Shown: positions 28,369-38,446, numbered from the stretch's first letter. The stretch is 64,000 nucleotides of DNA from Wenyingzhuangia fucanilytica (GCF_001697185.1 NZ_CP014224.1:1798001-1862000); one strand, 5' to 3'. Numbers and translations: made by a program. Notes: generated by a model from the letters alone, not told the origin.

Positions 28369-29853
28369 TTAATAAGTGATTTTAAGAGCATATCCATTTG
28401 GATTCTCTACTGTTGTACCTAAATTAACCTCTAATCCTTCTGCTGTTTGTTTCCAATCTATTTTAGTATTACTTCCTAACACACTAACAGATTTTATATT
28501 TCCAAGTTGTTCAGCGGTTAAACTTTTAATGATCACTGTTTTTTTAGGGTATGCTAAAGCAATTGCGTAAAGGGTATTTTCTTTTTGAGTAAACCAAAAA
28601 TCTTGAGGAGTAAACTCAAATGTTAAGTCTGCTTTTTTAGCTCTATCATGCGTCCCATTCATCTCAATTTTGGTAGGTCCTTCATGTGTTACTTTCCATT
28701 TTCTAGTATTATAAATAGCCTCTCCGTTTACAGCTAAAAACTTTCCTACTTCTAATAAATTGTTTACAGATTCTACCGGTACTTCACCTGTTGACTTAGG
28801 CCCTATGTTTAACATGTAGTTTCCTCCTTTACTCACTATTTCAGTCAACCAAAACAATAATTCTTTTACCGACTTCCAATCGTTATCATAAGAGTTATAT
28901 CCCCATGAATTGTTTGTAGTCCCAACCGTTTGCCAAGGTTTAGTGATGGCTAAATGATCTTGTGGTATTTTGTTATCACCAGGTATATCAAAATCTCCTA
29001 AACCATTACCAACTCTAGAGTTCACCAACATGTTTGGTTGTAAATCGTATGCTATTTGATAAAACTTCATACTTTGCTCTGGTGTTACATAATGCGGATA
29101 ATCATACCAGAGCGTAGTCAAATCAGGAAATTTTGTTAATATTTCTTTTACCTGTGGATAGGCTTTATTATCTAAATACTCCGTAAAAGTATTTGGACTA
29201 GGATCCCAAGTATTTACTCCTGCTTTACGTTTTACCCTATCATGCATTTCTCCTCCAGCAGCAATGTATTCAGAAAGTCCACAATCATTAGCATCCTTCC
29301 AGTCTATATTATGAGAATAGTATAAACCAAAATCAATATCATATTTTTTACAAGCCTTGTACAATTGCTCAACAACATCTTTTCCGTAAGGAGTTGCATC
29401 TACAATATCATACTCACTTACTTTGGAATTATACATAGCGAACCCGTCATGATGCTTTGATGTAATTACGATATATTTCATTCCTGCATCTTTTGCTAAT
29501 TTTGCAACAGCATCTGCATCAAACTTGGTTGGATTAAATTGGTTCGCTAATGCTGCATATTCAGCTCTAGGAATTCTAGCACCAAACTGAATCCATTCAG
29601 CTACTTTTGGTCCCTTTAATTCTTCCATCTTCTTTCCTTTCCAAATTCCTCCTGGAATAGAATACAATCCCCAATGGATAAACATCCCATATTTAGCATC
29701 ATTAAAAGCTTCTTTTGCTACTGCTTTTGCCGCATTCATTTCTTCATAGGTTAAAGCAGACTTTTTCTCATTATTTTTTTTAGATTGCTGTTTACAGCTC
29801 ACCACTACAAGAATTAAAAGAAGGATTGATGTTGTTTTAAAAATATGTTTCAT
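28369..29853 (-). CDS. GH29 alpha-L-fucosidase, lipoprotein
   Basis: A 494-aa GH29 enzyme with lipobox LVVVSC (Cys20). Motifs are [17 protein letters not shown] (53-69), [13 protein letters not shown] (131-143), LYYSHNIDW, and the probable nucleophile Asp251 in [20 protein letters not shown] marks the barrel end and a beta-sandwich follows (about 385-494). The nucleophile motif WYDYP differs from the WFDTP of two other GH29 enzymes here, suggesting another linkage preference. It lies between the SGNH hydrolase and a sulfatase with short gaps. Expected to release terminal alpha-L-fucose after desulfation. Confidence 0.92.
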   Translation of the reverse strand: MKHIFKTTSILLLILVVVSCKQQSKKNNEKKSALTYEEMNAAKAVAKEAFNDAKYGMFIHWGLYSIPGGIWKGKKMEELKGPKVAEWIQFGARIPRAEYAALANQFNPTKFDADAVAKLAKDAGMKYIVITSKHHDGFAMYNSKVSEYDIVDATPYGKDVVEQLYKACKKYDIDFGLYYSHNIDWKDANDCGLSEYIAAGGEMHDRVKRKAGVNTWDPSPNTFTEYLDNKAYPQVKEILTKFPDLTTLWYDYPHYVTPEQSMKFYQIAYDLQPNMLVNSRVGNGLGDFDIPGDNKIPQDHLAITKPWQTVGTTNNSWGYNSYDNDWKSVKELLFWLTEIVSKGGNYMLNIGPKSTGEVPVESVNNLLEVGKFLAVNGEAIYNTRKWKVTHEGPTKIEMNGTHDRAKKADLTFEFTPQDFWFTQKENTLYAIALAYPKKTVIIKSLTAEQLGNIKSVSVLGSNTKIDWKQTAEGLEVNLGTTVENPNGYALKITY

Positions 29854-29884
29854 TGTTTATTTTTTACTTAGAATTTAAAATACT

Positions 29885-31336
29885 TTATTGCTTCTTATTT
29901 GTTTTTTTCTTTTTGTCTGTACCCTTTACTGTCTTTTTAGATTTTCCTCGTACAACAGATAAACAATTTTCTCTAGGCTCTATAGGTAATGTTGCTTTCC
30001 AAGCAGTTACTTCTGCTTTTAACTGCTCTACTTTTTCAGGGTATTTAGAGGCCAAGTTATTTTGTTCTTTCCAATCTTCTACTTCATTGTATAACTCATA
30101 TTTATTCGTTTTTGGGTCTATAACTAGTTTCCAATCTCCATTTCTAACCCCAAGTGATGGCCATGTATATTCATGACTAGCTCCACCTCTCCATTCCCAA
30201 AAAATGGATTTAGATCTTTTAAATTTCTTACCTTTAAAAGCATCCATAATACTCTCACCATCTGGTTGGTAATCTTTTGGCATTTTAAGACCAGCTGCTT
30301 CATAAAAGGTTGGTAGTAAATCTACAGCAGTTACTACCGCTGTTTTATTTTCAACCCCTTTAGGGATTACATTAGGCCACATAGCTACAAATGGTACACG
30401 AATACCTCCTGCAAACAAGGATCTTTTTTGACCTTTTAAGCCACCAGTTTCTCCAACTGAATAATATTTCCCAAGCCCTACTATTCCGCTAGGGTCATGA
30501 TCTCCTTTTTCTGGTTTATGTAGTTTTTCTTTTTCTGAACCTTCCCATTCTGGACCATTGTCTGTAGAAAACACAACTAATGTGTTATCATCAATATTTA
30601 ACTCTTTTAACAAATTCATAATTCGCCCAACAGCTTCATCTCCTTCAGCAATTACAGAAGCATATACTTGTTTTTGTTCATCTAGTTTACCAAACTTGTC
30701 CATAAACCTTTTTTGAGGATAATGTGCTGTATGTGCTTCATGCAACCATAAGTTAATAAAGAAAGGTTTGTCTTTATTTTTTTTAATGAATTTTTCGGCA
30801 TAATCTACTCCAACAGAACCAGCTTTGGGAATATCTATGGTTTTAGAACCATTAAAAGTGGCATATTCATCATACCCATACTCGCTTTCTTTAGGAGCAT
30901 CTTTAGAAGACCATCCTAGATGCCATTTTCCAAAATGAGCCGTTTTATATCCTGCTTCTTGAAAAGCACGTGGTAAAGAAATATCAGTAGGATCCATCCA
31001 GTCTGGCATCCCTCTTTTTACATGAGCTTTCCACCCCTGAAAATGTTGATGGATACTCTGTCTTGCAGGAAACTGACCTGTCATTACCGCAACTCTACTT
31101 GGAGAGCAAACAGGACTGTTTACCGTAAAGTTGGCAAAATCCATTCCTTGACTAATCATTTTATCAATGTGAGGTGTTTCTATCCAGCTACTTCCATGAG
31201 CACTGATATCTCCATAACCCCAATCGTCTGCAAAAATGAAAATGATGTTTGGTTTTTCATTTTTTGATTGAGCCTGTACTAAAAAACCTAATGATAGTAT
31301 TAAGCTTAAAATTATTAATGTGAATTTATTTATCAT
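29885..31336 (-). CDS. S1-family sulfatase (CSPSR)
   Basis: A 483-aa exported sulfatase with signal peptide at 1-23. Metal site FADDWGYGDIS (35-45). Formylglycine Cys77 is in CSPSRVAVMTGQFPARQ. GKWHLGWSSKD and STDNGPEWEGS complete the site. The ADDWG motif and the NGPE segment differ from the DDQG sulfatases nearby and resemble arylsulfatase-A-like members. The C-terminus ends in a Lys-rich tail (KKKKTNKKQ). It is next to the GH29 gene, with a 301-bp gap upstream that contains a copy of a repeated downstream flank. Confidence 0.9.
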   Translation of the reverse strand: MINKFTLIILSLILSLGFLVQAQSKNEKPNIIFIFADDWGYGDISAHGSSWIETPHIDKMISQGMDFANFTVNSPVCSPSRVAVMTGQFPARQSIHQHFQGWKAHVKRGMPDWMDPTDISLPRAFQEAGYKTAHFGKWHLGWSSKDAPKESEYGYDEYATFNGSKTIDIPKAGSVGVDYAEKFIKKNKDKPFFINLWLHEAHTAHYPQKRFMDKFGKLDEQKQVYASVIAEGDEAVGRIMNLLKELNIDDNTLVVFSTDNGPEWEGSEKEKLHKPEKGDHDPSGIVGLGKYYSVGETGGLKGQKRSLFAGGIRVPFVAMWPNVIPKGVENKTAVVTAVDLLPTFYEAAGLKMPKDYQPDGESIMDAFKGKKFKRSKSIFWEWRGGASHEYTWPSLGVRNGDWKLVIDPKTNKYELYNEVEDWKEQNNLASKYPEKVEQLKAEVTAWKATLPIEPRENCLSVVRGKSKKTVKGTDKKKKTNKKQ

Positions 31337-31637
31337 TATATATTTTTCTTAATGGTTTTATTTCTATTTATTATTCTTTTATCATTTTTACAATTAAATC
31401 AGTTCCAGATTAAATAGACCTACTTATATAAGATTGTATTTTTACTAGATTAAGATATAAGCAAAAATGCAACTACATATACAAAATGGGGTTGCTCAAA
31501 TCCCCCTTTTTAGTTTCTTTAATCAACTTTTTTCAGTAAAAAGCAATAAATTCATATGTTTTACTAGGATTTACATACAAATACACAAAAAAAATATGCG
31601 TTTATTAGATATATCTAAACAAACCCTAATACAATTT
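31337..31637. other. Intergenic region with a duplicated 3' flank
   Basis: A 301-bp gap without a gene. Bases from about 31462 match 34768-34933 downstream of the paralogous T9SS enzyme gene, so the flank was duplicated together with the 3' coding region. It includes the 10-bp palindrome AGATATATCT. No strong terminator hairpin and no exact TAnnTTTG box was found. It probably holds the leader of the sulfatase gene. Confidence 0.6.
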
Positions 31638-32775
31638 TTAATTTGTGTTTTTAACTATTTTTTTAACAACCGTAGCACCTAACTCTGTAATTCCTTTAAT
31701 AATGTAAACCCCAGAACTCAAATCTAAAATCTTAATACTTTGGGTTAGATTTGGATTTGTTTTCACAACTTTTCCACTAGTATTAATCACTTCCACAGAA
31801 TGAATTGGTATATTAAAATTGATTATATGGCTTGTGGGATTTGGATATACCTTAAAAGTTTGATTTTTTTCTGATGCTATGGTTGAGTTGGATAAATCAC
31901 CAACAACAATATTAAGAGATATTAATATCTCTTCTACAGACCATTTGTTTGTACTAGAATCGTTTCCTGTTCCTAAACTAAATTCAGTAATTTCATTAAT
32001 AGAGCTAACCGAATTTAAATCTATTTGCTGAGTTTGATTTCCTAACTTACCAAGATCAACAACTGTTTGATCAAATTTTAGAGAGACAAAGTCGTTGGTA
32101 GATTGTGCATTTACTATTGTTATGGCTTTAAAACTTAGGGTAAAATGATCTTCTGTTAAATCTCCTCCATTGGCATTAAAATCAACAATCTGTAAATTAT
32201 TAATACTTTCTACCCATTCATGATCACTACCTGTAAAAATGTCATCCATATTTGCATCAGTCCCATCCCCTAAACCCCACGAGTTTTGTGTAGAAGTTCC
32301 TCCTGATATTCCAGAAATAACTGCTTTATTACTTGGTGGAGTCACATCCATAGAAACTCTAAATGTAGCGTAACCATCAGGGGCTGTATAAACATCTGAA
32401 ATCATAACAGCTTTATTATTAAGACCATAATTAGTGTTTGATGATGCTTTAATTGCAATAGGATCGGCTTCTAACTCTTCATCAACTAGTAAATTAACTT
32501 CTCTAGTTCTTACACCACTAGCATCACTTGCTTGAAGTGAAAATGTATGGGTTGTTTCATTTGTTTCTGTTGGTGTACCTGAGAATGTCCATTCCCCTGG
32601 ACTTTTTTTTGTAATTTTTAACCAAGATGGAAAATTACCTAAAGCAATTACCTCTGTAATTTCATCTCCTTCAGGATCCCATAGATCTACCCCTTCTACA
32701 AGTACATGATGATAAGGAATTCCTATATGTGCTGGAGGTAAAACAGTATGTTGTCTTGCCCAATTAGGTGCTCCT
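31462..32775 (-). repeat. Duplicated 3' module, copy 1
   Basis: This segment covers the last 378 codons of the 982-aa enzyme gene plus about 175 bp downstream. It matches 34768-36072 closely, with only scattered substitutions, whereas the catalytic regions upstream are clearly divergent. The boundary falls in the PGAPNWARQH sequence. Confidence 0.9.
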
Positions 32776-34586
32776 GGATTTCCATATTGAACTAAATAAT
32801 CATCTAGTCCTTCTAAAAGAACATAGACCCAATCATAAATTGCTGTTTCTGCTCTATTAAAAGATCCACCCCACGTCATACTTCCTCCGGCTTGTATCGC
32901 TTCTAAGTTCCATTGATTGAAATCCGCTTGTTCCCATGCCTGATTAGGTCCATATTTCCATGCCGTTGTTGATAATTTTGAATGAAAATTCCCTACAATC
33001 TTATCGTCCCAATCCCAATTCCCACCTGCATGTACAAGTCCGTTGGTTTCTGTCATACGGGTTATATGTCGATAATTAAGGTTAAATTGATTTCCGTTTA
33101 TTTTTTCAGCATGATTATTATTACCTCCAAAAGCATGTCCAAATGTAAAATCTTCAAATCTAACAGCATGTGCAAAAGGGTAATCTTTATAATTCACTGT
33201 ACTCCTACCATTATTAAAAGCAATTGCAATATCTGGGTTACCAGCGTGCACAGCATTGGCATAAGCTTGATATATTCTTTGTTCTTCTACAACACCACTT
33301 GTCGCATTATCTCCATTTTGTTCCATAGTGGCACCATCATCAAAAATCCATGAATCAAAGTGTTCGCCGTAACGTAAAGCATAGTCTTTTAGAAAATATT
33401 CTGCATAACAAAACATATATTTTCTATTTGGATATGTAGCAGTAGCGTCTTCATATTGTTCGGTAGTTCTGTTCCAAATACCTGTATGATATGGTTGACT
33501 ATTAATAAAAGCCTGTACCTCTGGATCTGTATCACAATATTCCTTCCAACTATCTACAAAAGGCTGAAGATAATCTGCATTTGTACCTACAAAATTTTCT
33601 GAATTTGTGTAAGCCTTTACATTAAAACCGGCTGCTTTTATTTTTAAAATATCTGCTAGCATGTTATCATTATCTGGTGTATCTGAATTTAAATCTCCCC
33701 AAGACGGAGCAACTACATCTCCACCAGACAACCTATCAAACAATTTATGCGGCACTTTATGTTCTGCAGACAATACAGCTCCATTTGTAAAACTCACGCC
33801 TAAACGATTCAGTGTTTTAAGATTTTTTATCCTATCATCCAATAAATCTACAAGAATTTCAGAGTTCCAGGTTCCTCTTAAATTTACAGCGCGCTCTCCT
33901 AGTGCATATCTTTTTTCTAATGTAATTGATTGAATTGATTTACCATTATTACTCTGTCCATATACTGCAACATGATAATTTTTACTCAAATCAAATCCTT
34001 CTAATAATACGCCTGAATCTTCATAAATATCATTGATACGATAAGACCAATAACCTCCAATACCAATTTCAATAGTTACTTTAGTTATTCCCCCTTCACC
34101 AAACTGTGTTCTTGATCCAGATTCGTCCAAGGTAACACGTTCATTTCCATTAGTAAAATTTAATCCTCTAGCTGTAGCATCTTCATTTGTTGTTAAATTG
34201 GCTCCAATACTATAAACTGATTCATTTGCTCTAAAAGGATTAAACCCTAGATAAGAAGATAAGTTGGTTTCATCACTAATTAAACCAAAAGAGAAATTAT
34301 GTGAAACAACATCCTCTATGGACTCAGTGGTATATTCAATGGTTAACTTAAACCCATCTTCAGATTGGTAAGCTGATGTGGAGTAAATTAAAGCTCTATT
34401 TTGAAAATTACTACCATTGTTATTATATACAAAATCTCCATTTGATGACAAATCCCAAACAGCTCCACCTTCTATAGATAATACTTCACTTGACGATGTT
34501 TTATCATAAAATACTTGAGCCTGAATTATGTTGCTTAACAACAGTATGAAACAGAGTATTGTGAAAGATTTTTTTATGACATTCAT
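31638..34586 (-). CDS. T9SS-exported TIM-barrel-like enzyme, unassigned family (982 aa)
   Basis: Layout: signal peptide (1-23); lectin-like beta-sandwich (about 25-228); barrel-like domain (about 235-600); Ig-like domain (about 612-705, WDPEGDEI ... WTFSGTP); beta-rich module (about 708-905); T9SS type-A sorting domain (about 910-982, VYPNPTSHIINF ... GVYIIKG). In the barrel, SWIFDDG (Asp416/417) and FTFGHAFGG (His484) are conserved with the paralogue at 34934-37333 at identical 68-residue spacing. An Asp nucleophile plus His acid/base is known in GH107 endo-fucoidanases, so such a mechanism is possible, but the spacing differs from what I recall for GH107. A surface endo-fucanase is the best guess from context. 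I do not recognise the family. Confidence 0.6.
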   Translation of the reverse strand: MNVIKKSFTILCFILLLSNIIQAQVFYDKTSSSEVLSIEGGAVWDLSSNGDFVYNNNGSNFQNRALIYSTSAYQSEDGFKLTIEYTTESIEDVVSHNFSFGLISDETNLSSYLGFNPFRANESVYSIGANLTTNEDATARGLNFTNGNERVTLDESGSRTQFGEGGITKVTIEIGIGGYWSYRINDIYEDSGVLLEGFDLSKNYHVAVYGQSNNGKSIQSITLEKRYALGERAVNLRGTWNSEILVDLLDDRIKNLKTLNRLGVSFTNGAVLSAEHKVPHKLFDRLSGGDVVAPSWGDLNSDTPDNDNMLADILKIKAAGFNVKAYTNSENFVGTNADYLQPFVDSWKEYCDTDPEVQAFINSQPYHTGIWNRTTEQYEDATATYPNRKYMFCYAEYFLKDYALRYGEHFDSWIFDDGATMEQNGDNATSGVVEEQRIYQAYANAVHAGNPDIAIAFNNGRSTVNYKDYPFAHAVRFEDFTFGHAFGGNNNHAEKINGNQFNLNYRHITRMTETNGLVHAGGNWDWDDKIVGNFHSKLSTTAWKYGPNQAWEQADFNQWNLEAIQAGGSMTWGGSFNRAETAIYDWVYVLLEGLDDYLVQYGNPGAPNWARQHTVLPPAHIGIPYHHVLVEGVDLWDPEGDEITEVIALGNFPSWLKITKKSPGEWTFSGTPTETNETTHTFSLQASDASGVRTREVNLLVDEELEADPIAIKASSNTNYGLNNKAVMISDVYTAPDGYATFRVSMDVTPPSNKAVISGISGGTSTQNSWGLGDGTDANMDDIFTGSDHEWVESINNLQIVDFNANGGDLTEDHFTLSFKAITIVNAQSTNDFVSLKFDQTVVDLGKLGNQTQQIDLNSVSSINEITEFSLGTGNDSSTNKWSVEEILISLNIVVGDLSNSTIASEKNQTFKVYPNPTSHIINFNIPIHSVEVINTSGKVVKTNPNLTQSIKILDLSSGVYIIKGITELGATVVKKIVKNTN

Positions 34587-34933
34587 ATACTATTTTTCTT
34601 TTTTCTAAGTTTAAAGCTTAGGCTTCTCTACTACTAATATTTGGTTGCCTAATTTTACATTTAACAGACAACTCGTTATAGCTGCTTCACTTTAAAATAT
34701 GCAAATAGTAACATTCATGTGGTTTTCATATTTACACTCTCCTTTACTCATGTTACTTTCGGTTAAACAAAAATGCAACTACATAAATCAAATAGACATA
34801 CTCAAATCTCCCTTTTTAGTTTCTTTAATCAACTTTTTTCAGCAAAAAGCAATAAATTCATGTGTTTTACTAGTATTTACATAAAAAAAACATGTATTTA
34901 TTAGATATATCTAAACAAACCCTAATACAACTT
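34587..34933. other. Intergenic region with a duplicated 3' flank
   Basis: A 347-bp gap. The part from about 34768 to 34933 repeats 31462-31637. The part from 34587 to 34767 is unique and is the upstream region of the 982-aa gene. A near-consensus minus-strand -7 element (TACTATTTG, one base too long) lies around 34698-34706. Nothing else was recognised. Confidence 0.5.
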
Positions 34934-36072
34934 TTAATTTGTGTTTTTAACTATTTTTTTAACAACCGTAACACCTAACTCTGTAACTCCTTTAATAATG
35001 TAAACCCCAGAACTCAAATCTGAAATCTTAATGCTTTGGGTTAGATTTGGATTTATTTTCACAACTTTTCCACTAGTATTAATCACTTCCACAGAATGGA
35101 TTGGTATATTAAAATTGATTGTATGACTGGTAGGGCTTGGATATACCTTAAAACCTTGTTTTTTTTCTGATACTATGGTTGAGTTGGATAAATCACCAAC
35201 AACAAGATTAAGAGATATTAATATCTCTTCTACAGACCATTTGTTTGTACTTGAATCGTTTCCTGTTCCTAAACTAAATTCAGTAATTTCATTAATAGAA
35301 CTAACTGAATTTAAATCTATCTGCTGAGTTTGATTTCCTAATTTACCAAGATCAACAACTGTTTGATCAAATTTTAGAGAGACAAAGTCGTTGGTAGATT
35401 GTGCATTTACTATTGTTATGGCTTTAAAACTTAGGGTAAAATGATCTTCAGTTAAATCTCCTCCATTAGCATTAAAATCAACAATTTGTAAATTATTAAT
35501 ATTTTGTACCCATTCATTATCACTCCCTCTAAAAATAACATCCTGCGTACCATCAGTTCCATTACCAATACCCCATGAATTTTCTGTAGTAGTACCACCC
35601 GAAATCCCAGAAACAATTGCCTGATCTGTAGGTGGTGTAACATCCATAGAAACTCTAAATGTAGCATAACCATCAGGGGCAGTATAAACATCTGAAACCA
35701 TAACAGCTTTATTATTAAGACCATAATTAGTGTTTGATGATGCTTTAATTGCAATAGGATCGGCTTCTAACTCTTCATCAACTAATAAATTAACCACTCT
35801 AGTTCTTACACCACTAGCATCACTTGCTTGAAGTGAAAATGTATGGGTTGTTTCATTTGTTTCTGTTGGTGTACCTGAGAATGTCCATTCCCCTGGACTT
35901 TTTTCTGTAATTTTTAACCAAGATGGAAAATTACCTAAAGCAATTACCTCTGTAATTTCATCTCCTTCAGGATCCCATAAATCTACTCCTTCTACGAGTA
36001 CATGATGATAAGGAATTCCTATATGTGCAGGAGGTAAAACAGTATGCTGTCTTGCCCAATTGGGTGCTCCCG
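34768..36072 (-). repeat. Duplicated 3' module, copy 2
   Basis: The counterpart of 31462-32775. It covers the last 378 codons of the 799-aa enzyme gene and its downstream flank. The two modules are nearly identical at protein level, with clusters of change around the TDQAIVSGISGG segment. This pattern suggests duplication followed by replacement or conversion of one end. Confidence 0.9.
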
Positions 36073-37333
36073 GGTACTGAAATTCTTTTAAAAAATCATC
36101 TGTAAGTGTTAATTGGGTTAAAGCATAATCTCTTAATACAAGCTCTGGAGAGTTTTCTAGATTTGTTCTAATTAAAGGAGTTCCCCATGTAATAGCACCA
36201 CCATCAATAATCCCATTAGTTGTCCACTCTACAAATTGTTCATCTGTTAAACAAGGGGTACTTCCTGCATTCCAAGATGTTGAACTTTGTTTAGGAAAAA
36301 AATGTGATACTACTTTATCATTCCAATCTCTAGTATCATCTAAAAAAGCATCACCCGCATAATCTTGCATCCACTCAATAACATGATAGTTATATCTATA
36401 TAAAGTCTCATTCTCTACCATATTTCCCGCACCTCCAAAAGGGTGTCCAAAAGTATAATCATCAAAAAGTGTTGCTGTACTAAAAGGATTTTCTACCCTG
36501 TCTCCCACACTATTGTTAAAAGCAACTGCTGCATTTGGGTTTCCGGCATGCACAGCATTTGCAAATGCCTGATAGATTCTTTGATCTTCTACATTTTCAG
36601 AATCAGGGTTGTCTCCACACTCGTCTTCCATAATATTATCTGCAGAATCAAAGCACCAGGCATCAATTAAATCACCATAGCGAATAGCATATTCTTTAAG
36701 AATAAATTCTGCATAACAAAACATATAATAGCGCCTACCACTCCCGTTATGATACGTTTGGGTGTTCAAAAAAGCTTGAGCCTCAGCATTTGTATCACAC
36801 CATTCCATCCAACGGTCTGAAACATCTGGATATTCTGTCTGAGTATCTTCTGGATTTCTCGCTAATAAATTATAAGAATTTACATATATCTCTACTCTTA
36901 AACCCTCTGCCTTTAATGCTTTTAACCACCTTAACAATGGATCGTCTACTGATTCACGAGGAACTACTAAATTAATAGGATCTCCATTTGAATCTGTATC
37001 CCCTTCCCATAAACTTTCTATTATAGAATGAGGAGCTACATGTACAGGAGAAAAAATATTTGGACTTGTTAAAGGAAGTTGTACATAATCTATAGTTCTT
37101 AAATCTTTTACTTGAGAAATAAATTCATCTATTTCTACCCCCTCAATATTACCATTATAATTACGCTCTGGTAACCAAAGCAACCCTAAAGCACCTCGCA
37201 TCCAGTTTGCCCTTAGCCCCTGCTCTGGATTTAAAGCTGTTTGTGCTTGAGTAGTAAAAGATAATACCATTACACATACTGCTTGTAACAATATGAAAGT
37301 ATTATAATGTTTTTTTGATTTTATAGTTTTCAT
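34934..37333 (-). CDS. T9SS-exported TIM-barrel-like enzyme, unassigned family (799 aa)
   Basis: Paralogue of the 982-aa protein without its N-terminal lectin-like domain. Layout: signal peptide (1-31), barrel (about 35-415), Ig-like domain (about 430-520), beta-rich module (about 525-720), T9SS sorting domain (about 727-799). Conserved sites are YMFCYAEFILKEYAIRYG, AWCFDSAD (Asp229), FANAVHAGNPNAAVAFNNS and DDYTFGHPFGG (His297). The barrel is only moderately similar to its paralogue, but the C-terminal 378 residues are nearly identical. It should be exported and attached at the surface, where it may cut the polymer into pieces for SusD/SusC. It starts the middle transcription unit, after a terminator at 37381-37434. 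Confidence 0.6.
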   Translation of the reverse strand: MKTIKSKKHYNTFILLQAVCVMVLSFTTQAQTALNPEQGLRANWMRGALGLLWLPERNYNGNIEGVEIDEFISQVKDLRTIDYVQLPLTSPNIFSPVHVAPHSIIESLWEGDTDSNGDPINLVVPRESVDDPLLRWLKALKAEGLRVEIYVNSYNLLARNPEDTQTEYPDVSDRWMEWCDTNAEAQAFLNTQTYHNGSGRRYYMFCYAEFILKEYAIRYGDLIDAWCFDSADNIMEDECGDNPDSENVEDQRIYQAFANAVHAGNPNAAVAFNNSVGDRVENPFSTATLFDDYTFGHPFGGAGNMVENETLYRYNYHVIEWMQDYAGDAFLDDTRDWNDKVVSHFFPKQSSTSWNAGSTPCLTDEQFVEWTTNGIIDGGAITWGTPLIRTNLENSPELVLRDYALTQLTLTDDFLKEFQYPGAPNWARQHTVLPPAHIGIPYHHVLVEGVDLWDPEGDEITEVIALGNFPSWLKITEKSPGEWTFSGTPTETNETTHTFSLQASDASGVRTRVVNLLVDEELEADPIAIKASSNTNYGLNNKAVMVSDVYTAPDGYATFRVSMDVTPPTDQAIVSGISGGTTTENSWGIGNGTDGTQDVIFRGSDNEWVQNINNLQIVDFNANGGDLTEDHFTLSFKAITIVNAQSTNDFVSLKFDQTVVDLGKLGNQTQQIDLNSVSSINEITEFSLGTGNDSSTNKWSVEEILISLNLVVGDLSNSTIVSEKKQGFKVYPSPTSHTINFNIPIHSVEVINTSGKVVKINPNLTQSIKISDLSSGVYIIKGVTELGVTVVKKIVKNTN

Positions 37334-37380
37334 ATAAAAAATAATTATGTTTTTTAGCCTATATATTCAGCCACTCCATA

Positions 37381-37434
37381 AAAAAGAAAGCGGTATCGAG
37401 AAGATTTATAGTAACTCCTTGATACCGTTTTCTC
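37381..37434 (-). terminator. Terminator-like hairpin after the 312-aa gene
   Basis: Arms GAAAGCGGTATCGAG (37386-37400) and the complementary segment at 37417-37432 pair over about 15 bp with two G-T type positions. On the minus strand the stem is followed by TTTCTTTTTTATGG. It lies about 40 bp past the stop of the 312-aa gene, so it probably ends the 43.7-37.4 kb transcription unit. Confidence 0.75.
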
Positions 37435-37473
37435 TAATCTTTATACTCAAAAGACTACCGTTTATGGTTTAAA

Positions 37474-38412
37474 TTACTCTACTACTATTCTAGCTGTTGC
37501 TACAACGTTTTTAGATTCGATTACTACAATATATACTCCAGAAGCAAGTCCTGACACTTCTAATACATCAGAAGCACCAAAAGTTTTTACAGTTTTACCT
37601 GTAATGTCTATAATTTTTAAAGTATCAAATTCTTTATTAACATAGAAAGCTCCATCTGTTACTGTTGGGTAAATAGTTAAAGTTTTATCATTTTTATTAA
37701 TTGTATTTACTCCAAGAGTAGTATCATCTAAAGTAACTTGAACAGTTAAACTCTGTACTGACCAAGCATCGCTACCTGCAGATGTTCTAGTAGATCCAGA
37801 TCTAATAATTAGCGTAGTAATAGAAGACAAAGCTGGGTCAATAGCTACAGCACCTGTACCATAAGATCTTAAATCAATAGTAGCTGGGTTCTCAGTAAAC
37901 TTAGAAGAACTAATATACTCTGTCTCACCTATTTGATAAGTAAATCTATCTTGATTATTTGTTGCTCCAGCAATCACTGCATCTGTAAAAGTATACGATT
38001 GTATATTACTTTCTGACAATGTACCTGTGAAATTAGAATATGTAATATTCGAAATAGTACAAAACGATGCTTGATTCCCTCTAAAAAGTGCACTAGCAGT
38101 ATCAGCAACAACACCCCATGAACCATCTTCACCTTTCATAACTTTTAGCCCCGACCCAGGTGTTACAGTAAATGTTACATCAAACGAACCTTCACCAGCT
38201 ACTGTAGCAGTACCAGTCATGGTAACAACTTCGTCAGTGGCATAAGATTGATAGCTCAGAAACCCTCCTTCACCATCACTATCTAAAGTGACTGCTCCTT
38301 GTGTAATCACTGCATCTACAGTAGTTTGCGCCTGTACACTTGTAAATCCTGTTAAAATTGCTACTATCGCAATTCCTTTTTTAATGTTTTTTAATGTGTA
38401 AGTTTTAATCAT
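37474..38412 (-). CDS. Small T9SS protein related to the C-terminal module of the two enzymes
   Basis: A 312-aa protein with signal peptide (about 1-28), a single beta-rich domain (about 30-235) and a T9SS type-A sorting domain (about 240-312, TIYPTVTDGAFYV ... GVYIVVIESKNV). The domain follows the same order of motifs as the enzymes' module: a GSFDVTFTVTP strand, a GSWGV segment, then SSITTLIIRSGS ... SDAWSVQSLTVQVTL, compared with SINEITEFSLGTG ... NKWSVEEILISLN. It has no catalytic domain. It may be a free-standing surface glycan-binding protein helping capture the polymer. Similarity is judged by eye; identity is low. Confidence 0.55.
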   Translation of the reverse strand: MIKTYTLKNIKKGIAIVAILTGFTSVQAQTTVDAVITQGAVTLDSDGEGGFLSYQSYATDEVVTMTGTATVAGEGSFDVTFTVTPGSGLKVMKGEDGSWGVVADTASALFRGNQASFCTISNITYSNFTGTLSESNIQSYTFTDAVIAGATNNQDRFTYQIGETEYISSSKFTENPATIDLRSYGTGAVAIDPALSSITTLIIRSGSTRTSAGSDAWSVQSLTVQVTLDDTTLGVNTINKNDKTLTIYPTVTDGAFYVNKEFDTLKIIDITGKTVKTFGASDVLEVSGLASGVYIVVIESKNVVATARIVVE

Positions 38413-38446
38413 AATTTTTGCATTTTAGTTAATATTAATTTTTGGG

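Noticed and set aside
31638-37333. Calling the two T9SS enzymes GH107.
   Set aside because: The Asp-His spacing of 68 residues is shorter than I recall for GH107 and motifs could not be aligned; left unassigned.
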